Source: Kitasatospora sp. NBC_01266
GTDB lineage: Bacteria; Actinomycetota; Actinomycetes; Streptomycetales; Streptomycetaceae
DNA length: 64,000 nt
Direction of reading: 5' to 3'
Assembly (NCBI RefSeq): GCF_036242395.1
Contig: NZ_CP108458.1
Location: 8,246,001-8,310,000 of the forward strand
Under the pieces are notes generated by a model. The model saw nothing but the letters and a program-made list of their open reading frames with translations. It made no database searches and had not been told where the DNA came from. The translations under genes and the position numbers were made by a program. Shown here one piece after another: positions 35,101 to 42,806 of the stretch. Every line of letters starts with the position of its first letter. Position 1 is the stretch's first letter.

Positions 35101-38100
35101 CAGCCGCCGCAGGTCGTGGCAGGCCAGCGCGGGCTCGGCCGGGGCGTCGACCAGCTGGGCCGGGCCTTCGGCGCTGGTGCTGAACCGGGTGCGCAGCACC
35201 TCGTGCCGGGCCACCAGCCCGCGCAGCGCGGCCCGCAGCGCGTCCGTGTCCAGCGCGCCGGTGATCCGCAGCGCGAACGGGATCAGGTACTCGGCCCGCC
35301 CGGGGTCCAGCTGGTCCAGGAACCAGAGCCGCTGCTGGGCGAAGCTCAGCGGCAGCGGGCGCCCGTCCCGCACGGCCGGGGTGATCCGGCTCGCCTCGGC
35401 GCTCTCCAGGCCCTCGATCGCGGCGGCGAGCTGAGCGGGCGTCGGCCCGGTGAACAGCGCGCGCACCGGCAGTTCGACGCCGAGGGCCTTGCGCAGCCGG
35501 CTGGTGACCTGGGTGGCGAGCAGCGAGTGCCCGCCGAGGTGGAAGAAGTTGTCGTGGACGCCGATGGTGTCCACGCCCAGCACCTCGGACCAGATCGCGG
35601 TGACGGTCTGCTCGACGGAGGTGCGCGGGGCCGTGTAGGCGGCGTCCAGCTCGGGCCGGTGGCTGTCCGGCGCCGGCAGCGCGCGGCGGTCGATCTTGCC
35701 GTTCGGGTTGAGCGGGAAGCGCTCCAGGGCGACGAAGACGGCCGGGACCATGTAGTCCGGCAGGGTGCGCTGCAGGTGGGTGCGGAGCTCGCCGGTGCCG
35801 GGCACGCCGTCGGCACCGATCAGGTAGGCCACGATGCGGTGGTCCCCCGGGGTGTCCTCGCGCAGCAGCACGATCGCCGCGTCGACCTGCGGGTGGTCGG
35901 CCAGCGCCGCCTCGATCTCGCCCAGTTCGATCCGGTAGCCGCGCAGTTTGACCTGGTTGTCGGCGCGCCCGACGAACTCCAACTGCCCGTCCGGGTGCCA
36001 CTTGGCCAGGTCACCGGTCCGGTAGACGCGGCGGGCCACGCCGTCCAGGTGGTACTCGGTGAACTTCTCGGCGGTCAGCTCCGGCTGGTTCAGGTAGCCG
36101 CGGGCCAGACCCGGGCAGCTGATCAGGATCTCGCCCGGCACCCCGACCGGAACCGGGTGGCCGTCCCGGTCGACCAGGATGACCTCGGTGTTCGCCACCG
36201 GTCGTCCGATCGGGACGAACCCTCCCGGCCGCTCGATCAGCGCGGTGGCGGCCTCCTGGGCCCCCTCGCTGGGGCCGTAGCCGTTCACCAGCGGGACCGC
36301 GCAGCGCTCGAACCACTGCCGGACCTGCTCCTGCTGCAGCGCCTCGCCGCCGATCCGCACCAGCCGCAGCGCCGGGCCCACCGACCCGGGCCCGTCGAGC
36401 TGGGCGGTCAGCGCGGCGAAGGCGGTCGGGGTGAGCCAGGCGACCGTCACCTCGGCCGCCCGGATCAGTTCCGCCAGCCCGGCCGGGTCCCACTCGGCGT
36501 CGCGCAGCGCGACCGAGGCACCGCAGCTGAGCGGTGCGAAGGTCTGCCCGACCGAGGAGTCGAAGGCGACCGAGGCGAACTGCAGCACCCGGTCCTCGGG
36601 CGTCAGCCCGAGCTGCCGGACGGTCTCACGCATCCGGGCCCGCAGCGCGCCGTGCTCGATCTGCACGCCCTTGGGCCGGCCGGTGGAGCCGCTGGTGTAG
36701 ATCAGGTAGGCGAGGTCCCCCGGGCCGGCCAGCGGCTCGGGGTTGCCGCCGGCACCCGCCGGCCAGTCCTGGTCGACCAGTAACTGCGGGACGGAGGACG
36801 GGAAGTGGTGACTGTGCGCGCGCTGCGCCACGATCAGCGCCGCCGCGCTGTCCGCCACCATGTAGCTAAGCCGCTCGGCGGGGTACTCCGGGTCGAGCGG
36901 GAGGTAGGCGGCGCCGGCCTTGAGGATGCCGAGCAGCGCGCAGACCAGGTCCGGGCCGCGCTCCAGGCAGACCCCGACCGGGGTCCCCGGGGCCAGTCCC
37001 AGGCCGCGCAGGTGGTGGGCGAGCCGGTTGGCCCGCTCGTTGAGCTGACGGTACGTCAGCTCACCCGCGCTGGAGCTCACCGCGATCGCATCCGGACGCA
37101 ACTCGACCTGCTGCTCGAAGAGCTGATGGATAGTCACCTCATCCGGGCGATCGCTCTTCGCGCCGTTCCAGTCGACCAGCAGCTGCCGCCGCTCGGCGGC
37201 CGTGAGCAGTTCCAGCTCGGAGAGCCGGCGCTCCGGGGCGGCGGTCGCGGTCGCCAGCAGCGCCTGGAAGTGGCCCACCAGACGGTGCATGGTGGCCGCC
37301 TCGAACAGGTCCGTGGCGTAGACGACCATCCCGTCGAGGCTGCCGTCGGGCGCCTCGGTGAGGTACCAGCTGAAGTCGAACTTGGCGTCCTGGGCCTCCA
37401 GTTCCATCGGCTCGACACTCAGCCCGGCCAGCTTCCAGCTGCTGGTGTCAGGGACGTTCTGCAGCAGGAACATGGTCTGGAAGAACGGGTTGCGGGACAG
37501 GTCGCGCTCGGGGGCGAGGTCCTCGACGATCCGCTCGAACGGCAGGTCCTGGTGGTCGTAGGCGCCCAGCGCCGTCTCCTTGACCCGCGCCACCAGCTCG
37601 CCGAAGCTCGGGTCGCCGGACAGGTCGGTGCGCATCACCAGGGTGTTGATGAAGAACCCGATCATCTCCTCGATCTCGGCCCGGTTGCGGCCGGCGATCG
37701 GGGTGCCCACCGCGATGTCCTGCTGACCGCTGTACTTGGCGAGCAGCAGCTGGAAGGCGGCCAGCAGGGTCATGAACAGGCTCGCGCCGCTCTCGGCGGC
37801 CAACGCACGTGCCCGCTCGAGCAGTTCGGCGGGCACGGTGAAGGTGATCTCGGCGCCGTTGCCGCTGCGCTGGGCCGGGCGGCGGTGGTCGGTGGGCAGC
37901 TCCAGCGGCTCGACGCCGGTCAGGCGCTCGCGCCAGTAGCCGAGCTGCCGCTCCAGGGTGTCGCCGCTGAGCCACTGCCGCTGCCAGAGGGCGAAGTCGG
38001 CGTACTGCAGGGCCGGCGCCGGCAGGGTCGCGCCTGCTCCGGCCGCCGCCAGAGCGTAGAGCTCGGTGAGTTCACCGGAGAGGATCCCGGTGGACCAGCC

Positions 38101-38886
38101 GTCGAAGACGATGTGGTGCACCGTCACCGCGAGCAGGTGCTCCTCCTCGGCCACCCGCACCAGCACCGCCCGCAGCATCGGCCCGCGCGCCAGGTCGACC
38201 GGCTGGAAGGCCTCGTCGTCCAGGATCCGCCGCGCACTCTCCTCCCGGGCGGCCGGCTCGGCGAGGTGCCGCAGGTCGTGCGTGCTGATGGCCACCGGGC
38301 TCGGCGCGTCGATGAGTTGGGCGGGCTGCCCGTCCTCGTCGGCGACGAACCGGGTCCGCAGCACCTCGTGCCGGGCCACCAGGGCGCTCAGTGCCGCCCG
38401 CAGCGCCCCGGCGTCCAGCGCGCCGGTGATCCGCAGCCCGATCGGGATCAGGTACTCGGCCCGCCCGGGGTCGAGCTGGTCCAGGAACCAGAGCCGCTGC
38501 TGCGCGAAACTCATCGGCAGCGGACCGCCGTCGCGGGCGGCGACCGGAATGCCCGGCTCCTCGGCGAGGTCGGCCGCGACGTCGAAGTCCGTACCCTCCT
38601 CGAACATCCGCATCGCCTGGAGCATCGCCTGCTCGGCCAGGTATGACGAGATCGAACCCACCGTCAGCGGCCCGCTGATCGCCTCGACCCCGAAAGCGGT
38701 GCCGAATTCGGCCGTGACCCGCTCCGCCATCGCCACGGCACCGGCCCGGTCGCCACCGAGCTCGAAGAAGTCGCGGTCGCCATCGGCCACTTCGACACCG
38801 AGTAGCGCCTGCCAGATCGCGGCAATGCGCTGCTGGGCCGGAGACAGCTCCTCGCGCCTCGGTTCCGCCATCGGGTTCGTCGTCAT
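32146..38886 (-). CDS. NRPS 1: T0-C-A-T-C-A-T loading-side synthetase
   Basis: About 2,246 residues from ATG 38886; GTG 38895 is an alternative start, and residue numbers here count from it. Order: an N-terminal carrier-like domain (15-90) reading FELGGDRAG, where the phosphopantetheine Ser is Arg50; C1 (HHIVFDGWS, 262); A1 (YTSGSTGRPKG, 735); T1 (LGGHSLL, 1118); C2 (HHIAFDGWS, 1315); A2 (1792); T2 (LGGHSLL, 2195). The A2 pocket reads D-V-Y-H-F-S-L-V-D, a one-residue variant of the Ser code. The A1 pocket reads D-S-G-W-R-G-G-Q-E, which I do not recognise. The core motifs of both A domains are intact. The first module has a normal C domain but no A domain ahead of it and a carrier that cannot be loaded. 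It is the first gene of the NRPS operon. Confidence 0.92.
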   Translation of the reverse strand: MTTNPMAEPRREELSPAQQRIAAIWQALLGVEVADGDRDFFELGGDRAGAVAMAERVTAEFGTAFGVEAISGPLTVGSISSYLAEQAMLQAMRMFEEGTDFDVAADLAEEPGIPVAARDGGPLPMSFAQQRLWFLDQLDPGRAEYLIPIGLRITGALDAGALRAALSALVARHEVLRTRFVADEDGQPAQLIDAPSPVAISTHDLRHLAEPAAREESARRILDDEAFQPVDLARGPMLRAVLVRVAEEEHLLAVTVHHIVFDGWSTGILSGELTELYALAAAGAGATLPAPALQYADFALWQRQWLSGDTLERQLGYWRERLTGVEPLELPTDHRRPAQRSGNGAEITFTVPAELLERARALAAESGASLFMTLLAAFQLLLAKYSGQQDIAVGTPIAGRNRAEIEEMIGFFINTLVMRTDLSGDPSFGELVARVKETALGAYDHQDLPFERIVEDLAPERDLSRNPFFQTMFLLQNVPDTSSWKLAGLSVEPMELEAQDAKFDFSWYLTEAPDGSLDGMVVYATDLFEAATMHRLVGHFQALLATATAAPERRLSELELLTAAERRQLLVDWNGAKSDRPDEVTIHQLFEQQVELRPDAIAVSSSAGELTYRQLNERANRLAHHLRGLGLAPGTPVGVCLERGPDLVCALLGILKAGAAYLPLDPEYPAERLSYMVADSAAALIVAQRAHSHHFPSSVPQLLVDQDWPAGAGGNPEPLAGPGDLAYLIYTSGSTGRPKGVQIEHGALRARMRETVRQLGLTPEDRVLQFASVAFDSSVGQTFAPLSCGASVALRDAEWDPAGLAELIRAAEVTVAWLTPTAFAALTAQLDGPGSVGPALRLVRIGGEALQQEQVRQWFERCAVPLVNGYGPSEGAQEAATALIERPGGFVPIGRPVANTEVILVDRDGHPVPVGVPGEILISCPGLARGYLNQPELTAEKFTEYHLDGVARRVYRTGDLAKWHPDGQLEFVGRADNQVKLRGYRIELGEIEAALADHPQVDAAIVLLREDTPGDHRIVAYLIGADGVPGTGELRTHLQRTLPDYMVPAVFVALERFPLNPNGKIDRRALPAPDSHRPELDAAYTAPRTSVEQTVTAIWSEVLGVDTIGVHDNFFHLGGHSLLATQVTSRLRKALGVELPVRALFTGPTPAQLAAAIEGLESAEASRITPAVRDGRPLPLSFAQQRLWFLDQLDPGRAEYLIPFALRITGALDTDALRAALRGLVARHEVLRTRFSTSAEGPAQLVDAPAEPALACHDLRRLADPAEREAAARQLVETEAFRPIELSTGPMIRALLIRLSEQESILAVTVHHIAFDGWSVTVLSRELTELYTAARQQRAAELPALAVQYADYARWQREWLTGDTLERQLAYWRTRLAGVEPLELPTDHRRPAQRTGEGATIAFAVPAELNERLKSTAAGHGASLFMTLLAAFQLLLAKYSGQQDITVGTPIAGRNRAELEELIGFFVNTLVLRTDLSGDPTFAELLDRVKETALGAYEHQDLPFERLVEELAPQRDLSRNPLFQTMFVLQNVPDFDTWQLPGLAVAPVPLSAKDAKFDLAMYLSETADGSLEGAIVYSTDLFEPHTMQRLAEHFQQLLTAATARPQDRLSELDLLGAAQRKQILVDWNDTATAYPDTATIHQLFEERAGLDPEATAVTCGADTLSYRQLNERANQLAHHLRGLGLTPDTPVGVCLERGPDLICALLGILKAGAAYLPLDPEHPADRLAYLVEDTATPLVITHTAHTGRLPAGTPYLALDRDRAVIAGQPVGNPTPLAGPDDLCYLIYTSGSTGRPKGVRIEHGGVVNYLAGMQDEFPIAAGEGFLQATPLSFDVSAYEIFWPLWRGANVVLVPGSERLDMTRVTRLMRDHRIVGLHFVPSLLDLFVTEAHPEDCTHLRYAFASGEPLQPTLVSRFVNRFPGDLINLYGATEVSVDTTFWRADRETPTGPVLAGRPMINQTVYVLDQAGRPVPPGVLGEVYLGGASVGRGYHNRPELTAERFLPDPFAAAAAAGAVAGGSVEGGRVPRMYRTGDLGRFTASGELDLLGRVDRQVKLRGVRIELGEIEAMLLGHETVGSCAVIVREDSPGEKRLVAYCVAAPEQRIDPAGLRAWAGEVLPRTMVPSAFVLLDELPLSANGKVDHKVLPVPDATGTDPGADFVAPRDEIETAVAEVMGALLKLDRVGIHDNFFELGGHSLLATQLVNRIETLTGVRVSLRKLFLVPTVVGIKSQLLELLEELDDADEVD

Positions 38887-38895
38887 GAGTCCCAC

Positions 38896-39370
38896 CAGAT
38901 CCTCGTCATCGACCAGCTCCGGTTGAGCCGTTGGCCGATATTGAGGCTGGCAGAGGCATCCCGAGGGGATAACTGGTTACTTTCACCCGGCGGCCGGCGG
39001 GGCACTTCTGCCCGCCGAGGGCGAGGGCGGGGCGCTGCCTCGCCGCCCGCTGCGCAGGGACCGGCGGGTCCCGGGAACAGGGCTGTCCGGGACTTGTGCG
39101 GGGCCCCTGGGAGGCGCTCACCGCCGGCGCGGACAAACTGCTCGCCGAACGGCCTGTGCTCCGCCGGCTTGAGGTCGAGCAGGCGGACCGTCCCGCCATG
39201 GAGCACGGCGCGCAACAGCCTGGCCATCCGGCGAGCGGATGGCCAGGCCGGCCCGCATGGTCAATCCTCGATGGCAGAGCTGTGCCGTGACACGGTGATG
39301 GGAACCTGGTCACGAGAGTGGGAACCGGGGGACACCGGCGTCGATCCTCTGGGCGAGGAGTGGAGGACTG
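38896..39370. other. Non-coding region upstream of NRPS 1, with a hairpin
   Basis: 475 bp in which I see no convincing gene. Open frames on either strand here have irregular composition and no family resemblance. It must hold the NRPS promoter, but no clear -35/-10 pair or operator was found. The main structure is the hairpin at 39219-39247. Confidence 0.6.
39219..39247. terminator. Perfect 12-bp hairpin upstream of the NRPS operon
   Basis: CCTGGCCATCCG (39219-39230), loop GCGAG, and the exact complement at 39236-39247. No T-run follows. It probably ends transcripts from the VOC gene side (minus strand), insulating the NRPS promoter; an operator role is also possible. Confidence 0.6.
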
Positions 39371-39751
39371 TCAGAGCGGGTCGAGACGGCGCTTGAGCAG
39401 GCAGAACTCGTTGCCTTCCGGATCGGTGAGGACGTGCCAGGACGCCTCCGCAGGCTGACCGATGTCGACGAGTTCGGCCCCGGCGGCCAGCAGGCGCTCG
39501 AGCTCGGCGTCCTGATCGCGATCGGTGGGGTTGACGTCGATGTGCAGCCGGGCAGTCCCGTTCTCCGGCTCGTCGTCCCGGATGAGGAAGATCGTCGGCT
39601 GCGGGCCGCCGAACCCTTCGCGCGGACCGATCTCGATACAGCCCTCCGCTTCGCGATCGAGCTCTACGAAGTCCAAGACCTCGCACCAGAACCGCGCCAG
39701 CACCTCGGGGTCGTGGCACTTGAGCACGATCTCACTGATACGGCATGCCAT
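39371..39751 (-). CDS. VOC-superfamily (glyoxalase-like) protein
   Basis: 126 residues beginning MACRISEIVLKCHDPEVLARFWCEVLDF and ending in the FLIRDDE...LHIDVNP...LTDPEGNEFCLL pattern of a Glyoxalase_6-type single VOC domain (paired beta-alpha-beta-beta-beta units). Such proteins are metal-dependent lyases/dioxygenases or drug-binding resistance proteins; which applies is not visible. It stands alone on the minus strand. A bleomycin-resistance-like binding role beside a peptide cluster is possible but unsupported. Confidence 0.85.
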   Translation of the reverse strand: MACRISEIVLKCHDPEVLARFWCEVLDFVELDREAEGCIEIGPREGFGGPQPTIFLIRDDEPENGTARLHIDVNPTDRDQDAELERLLAAGAELVDIGQPAEASWHVLTDPEGNEFCLLKRRLDPL

Positions 39752-40130
39752 TGACGAAACCTACTCTCAGCTCGGGAACTGCCGGGGCGGCCGCACGCGG
39801 ATCCCATGGGCCGCTCCCCGCAGTGAGAACAGGCTCGCGACCGTACCGGGTGAGGCGAGCGGGGTCGAATCGATTTCCGGCCCTCACCTGGCCAGTTCGC
39901 CAGCTGAGGGCGGTGCCGACAGACGTGCCCCGCAAGCTCAGAACCGCCAGGTCACCACACCGCCTCGGTCTCAACCACCGTGTCCCGACAGCCTCCTATG
40001 CGCCGGCCGGCCACTCGGCTTGCTTGCGTCCGAACCACGCCACGGCCGCATCGGTGAGCTGCACAAGGTCGTGGCTGGCGCGACGGAGGAGTTGGCCGGC
40101 GACTGATGTACGGAAGTGGCGGGCGGCGGA
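39752..40130. other. Intergenic region without a recognisable gene
   Basis: 379 bp between the VOC and TetR genes, both on the minus strand. Only short open frames of unconvincing composition are present. A minus-strand run near 40000-40130 (SHDLVQLTDAAVAWFGRKQ) resembles the tail of a small helical protein but has no clear start; it may be a gene remnant. Confidence 0.5.
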
Positions 40131-40706
40131 CTAACTGTCCGCGCGTGGGCGCAGGCCGCCGAAGGCGAGGTCGATGAAGCGGCGCCAGTCACCGCTGCCG
40201 GTGTGGATGATGCTGGAAAGGCCGCCGACGATCATGTAGACGTCCGCGACTGTGACGTCCGACCGAAGGGTGCGGGCGGCCTGGTCCTGTTCGACCAGGG
40301 CCCCGACCGCGCGTTCGAGCTGGGCGAGCGTCTCTCCCCGGGGCGCCGACGAGCCCACGGCGGCCGCGATGGAGGCGGACAGCCCCCGGTCCTCGGCCAG
40401 TACCTGACCGACATGGCGGAGGTATCGGGCAAGCCCCTGTCCCGACTGGGGATCATGCAGGCAGTCGGTGCGTGCGAACTGGAGGATCTCGGCGAACCGG
40501 TGCTCTGCGGCGGCCTCGACCAGTGCCTGCCGGGTCGGAAAGTGGCGGTAGACCGTGCCGATGCCGACTCCAGCGGCACGCGCCACCTCGGGCATCTGGA
40601 CATCGTCGCCGCGTTGCGAGAACAACGCACGTGCTGCGGTCAGCACTCGGGCGCGGTTGCGCTCTGAGTCGACGCGCGGCTTGCGGCCGGCGGGTGTCGA
40701 AGGCAT
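40131..40706 (-). CDS. TetR-family transcriptional regulator
   Basis: 191 residues from ATG 40704-40706 (MPSTPAGRKPRVDSERNR); a longer frame reaches 40775. The N-terminal TetR helix-turn-helix is clear: VLTAARALFSQRGDDVQMPEVARAAGVGIGTVYRHFPTRQ, with the remainder an all-helical ligand domain (residues 70-190) that has an SBP/TetR_C-like pattern. It would normally repress a divergent neighbour. The plus-strand side here holds only degraded sequence, so its original target may be lost. Confidence 0.9.
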   Translation of the reverse strand: MPSTPAGRKPRVDSERNRARVLTAARALFSQRGDDVQMPEVARAAGVGIGTVYRHFPTRQALVEAAAEHRFAEILQFARTDCLHDPQSGQGLARYLRHVGQVLAEDRGLSASIAAAVGSSAPRGETLAQLERAVGALVEQDQAARTLRSDVTVADVYMIVGGLSSIIHTGSGDWRRFIDLAFGGLRPRADS

Positions 40707-41157
40707 CGACAAGCTGAGCACTCCCCTGACTACACTTTTCCGGAATCGGACTCCGCTTCCGATTATGCCACTCAAGGAGGGCCACGCCCATGCCTGAAGA
40801 CCGTTTCATCCTGCTGGAGCCGGGTGCCGCCCGGCCGGGGCGAATCCCGCTGCCATCCGCCTTCGCCGTCAACCGTGGTCGGCGGGTTCGTCCTCGACTC
40901 CGCCGGGTTTGTCCCGCTGCAGGTCCCCCTCTTCCGCCCCGGTGGCGTGCTGGTGGGCGCGAGCGACCGTGGAACCCTCGCTGACGTCCCAGGTGATCAA
41001 GCCCTTCGAGTCGGCCTCGGCCTGCAACTGAGTCAGGATGCGCTTCTTCGGCGTCGACTGGTGGGCGCGGGGCCGGACCATCGACCCCGAGACCGGGTTC
41101 GACACCCGCACCATCGATCCATTGTCGGCCCCGTGCCATCGATGGTTGAGTGTGATC
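40707..41157. other. Decayed region between TetR and kinase genes
   Basis: 451 bp without an intact gene. It contains an AAGGAGG-like ribosome-binding site followed by ATG at 40790 whose frame stops after 64 residues and does not look like a protein beyond the first dozen residues. It also contains a transposase remnant on the minus strand (40870-41060). Confidence 0.55.
40870..41060 (-). pseudogene. Remnant of an IS5-type (IS1647-like) transposase
   Basis: The minus strand reads LITWDVSEGSTVARAHQHA, TGAEEGDLQRDKPGG and EPADHG, closely like the middle of Streptomyces IS5-family transposases around the first catalytic Asp and the RAHQHAAGA motif. The frame ends at once and neither flank encodes the rest; LTAKADG in another frame may continue it. 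No terminal repeats were found. Identified by recalled family motifs. Confidence 0.55.
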
Positions 41158-42087
41158 ATGGACGGCTTCGAGATCAATGAGAACTTGGTGCGCTCTCTGG
41201 TGCGTGAGCAGCATCCGGACCTCGCAGGACTGGACGTGCGTGAGGTGGTCGGCGGTTGGGACAACCAACTGTGGCGTCTCGGGGATGAGTTGGCCGTTCG
41301 CATGCCACGCACGGAGCGTGCGCCGTCGCTCCTGCGCAACGAGCACCGGTGGCTGCCCGCCCTGGCCCCGCGGCTTCCACTGCCGGTCCCGACCCCCGTC
41401 CGGATCGGGGAACCGTCCGCACGTTTCCCGCGGCCGTGGACCATCGCGACCTGGGTTCCCGGTGAACCGGCCGACCACGCCCCGATCAGCCACGACAGCG
41501 CGGCCGACACTCTGGCGGGCTTCCTCCAGGCGCTCCATGTGAAGGCGCCCGTCGAGGCACCGGTCAGTAAGGATCGCGGCGTTCCCGTTGAAACGCTCAC
41601 GGACGGTTTCGAAAGGACCCTCGATGAAGTCGCCTCGGGAGACGCCGCCGCTGGCCTCCGGGATGTCAGGGACGTCAGGGATGTCCGGGACGTCTGGGAC
41701 GAGGCCGTGGCGGCTCCCGGTTGGGAGGGCCCGCCGGTATGGCTGCACGGCGACCTTCACCCGGCGAATGTCGTCGTCTCGGACGGGACGCTCTCGGGCG
41801 TGATCGACTTCGGTGACATGTGCGCCGGCGATCCGGCGGTCGATCTCGCGGCTGCCTGGGTGCTCCTTCCCGCAGGGGCGGCTGCCCGGTTCTTCGACGC
41901 GTACGCACACGTGGACGAGGCGACGATCCGGCGCGCACGAGGGTTGGCTGCCCTGAAGAGCCTCGTCCTCATCCTCATCGGGCGGGCCGGGGATCGGGGC
42001 CTGCCAGGCGGCAAGCCGACATGGGGACCCGCGGGCCGGGCGGCGCTGGACCGTGTTCTGGTATCAGTCCAGGAGACTGGACTCTGA
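41158..42087 (+). CDS. Aminoglycoside phosphotransferase (APH)-family kinase
   Basis: 309 residues from ATG 41158; in-frame codons upstream (to 41038) belong to decayed sequence. APH signatures: NQLWRLGDELAVRMPR (ATP-binding Lys replaced by Arg-containing loop near VRMP), the catalytic HGDLHPANVVV (Brenner motif) and VIDFGDMCAGDPAVDLA (Mg-binding Asp). Members phosphorylate aminoglycosides, macrolides or small metabolites such as choline; the substrate here is unknown. A loop near residues 165-180 has a tandem repeat RDVRDVRDV from 9-bp-scale DNA repeats (about 41655-41700), a likely slippage product. Confidence 0.88.
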   Translation: MDGFEINENLVRSLVREQHPDLAGLDVREVVGGWDNQLWRLGDELAVRMPRTERAPSLLRNEHRWLPALAPRLPLPVPTPVRIGEPSARFPRPWTIATWVPGEPADHAPISHDSAADTLAGFLQALHVKAPVEAPVSKDRGVPVETLTDGFERTLDEVASGDAAAGLRDVRDVRDVRDVWDEAVAAPGWEGPPVWLHGDLHPANVVVSDGTLSGVIDFGDMCAGDPAVDLAAAWVLLPAGAAARFFDAYAHVDEATIRRARGLAALKSLVLILIGRAGDRGLPGGKPTWGPAGRAALDRVLVSVQETGL

Positions 42088-42094
42088 CGGTCCG

Positions 42095-42679
42095 TCAGGA
42101 ACGGGGCTCGGTGGCGTCCGGCCAGACGCCCCGCTCGGACAGGTGGAGAATGAGGGCGGCGATGTTCCAGGCATCGTCCTCGCCGCGATGGTGACGGCCT
42201 TCGAGTCGCCGTCCGGCGATCTTCAGGGCCTGCGCCATCCCGGGGCGTTTGCGCAGGCCGTATGCCTCGGCGAAGGCCGCTTTGGCGTTGCTGTGGTGTC
42301 GGCCGAACGGGTAGGACGTCCGGGTGGCCTCGCACTGCCGGGTGAACTGGTGGCGGTCGTAGTCGCCCCAACTGGCCCACGGGCGGGACCCGGCGTGGTG
42401 TTCGGCCGCCAGCAGGCGGCATGCCTCGGCGAAGCCGACCCCGCCGTCGACCTCGTGTTGGGTGAGGCCGGTCAGCTCCGTGCAGAACTCGCTGACCGTG
42501 GACCGGGCGGGCCGTACGAGGATCCGATGGCGGGCGAGGCGCTCCCCGGCGGCCAGGTCCACGACGGTCAGCCCGATCTCGATGATCTCGCTGACCGCTC
42601 CCGGCGGCTGGTCGCCGGCCCAGCAAGTGGCTTCGACGTCCGCGACGTTCAAGAGGTGCTCGGCCCCAGTGCTGTCCAT
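42095..42679 (-). CDS. DEDDh 3'-5' exonuclease (DnaQ/RNase T-like)
   Basis: 194 residues. The exonuclease motifs are VADVEATCW (Exo I, Asp and Glu), the Exo II region ASWGDYDRHQF (Asp) and HRGEDDAWNIA (Exo III, His and Asp), plus TELTGLTQHEVD, typical of the ERI-1/KapD/SprT-adjacent exonuclease group. It acts on DNA or RNA 3' ends; the substrate cannot be told. It converges on the kinase gene with only 7 bp between stops. Stand-alone, soluble. Confidence 0.87.
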   Translation of the reverse strand: MDSTGAEHLLNVADVEATCWAGDQPPGAVSEIIEIGLTVVDLAAGERLARHRILVRPARSTVSEFCTELTGLTQHEVDGGVGFAEACRLLAAEHHAGSRPWASWGDYDRHQFTRQCEATRTSYPFGRHHSNAKAAFAEAYGLRKRPGMAQALKIAGRRLEGRHHRGEDDAWNIAALILHLSERGVWPDATEPRS

Positions 42680-42806
42680 GGCGGGAGCGTAGGCAGGGGA
42701 GGCGGCCGGGGCACCTGGTTTTTGCCCACTGGATGCGAGGCTGCGCCGGGCCGCCTCCGGGCACCGACCGGCCCCGGACGGGGGCTGACGATGTACCGGT
42801 TCGACC

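Noticed and set aside
31243..36783. Very long open frame (about 1,846 codons) on the plus strand opposite the NRPS genes
   Set aside because: It is the antisense of NRPS coding sequence. High third-position GC keeps this frame open; its translation is low-complexity Gly/Val/Arg/Gln with no domain.
38883..39227. Minus-strand open frame upstream of NRPS 1 that might encode an MbtH-like protein
   Set aside because: It has no MbtH motifs (no SxWP or conserved Trp pattern), its start lies inside a perfect hairpin, and its end overlaps the NRPS start region.
40790..40984. Short gene with a strong ribosome-binding site
   Set aside because: After about 12 residues the product is Arg/Pro-rich without protein character, and the minus strand carries transposase remnants over the same bases. 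Kept only as part of the decayed region.
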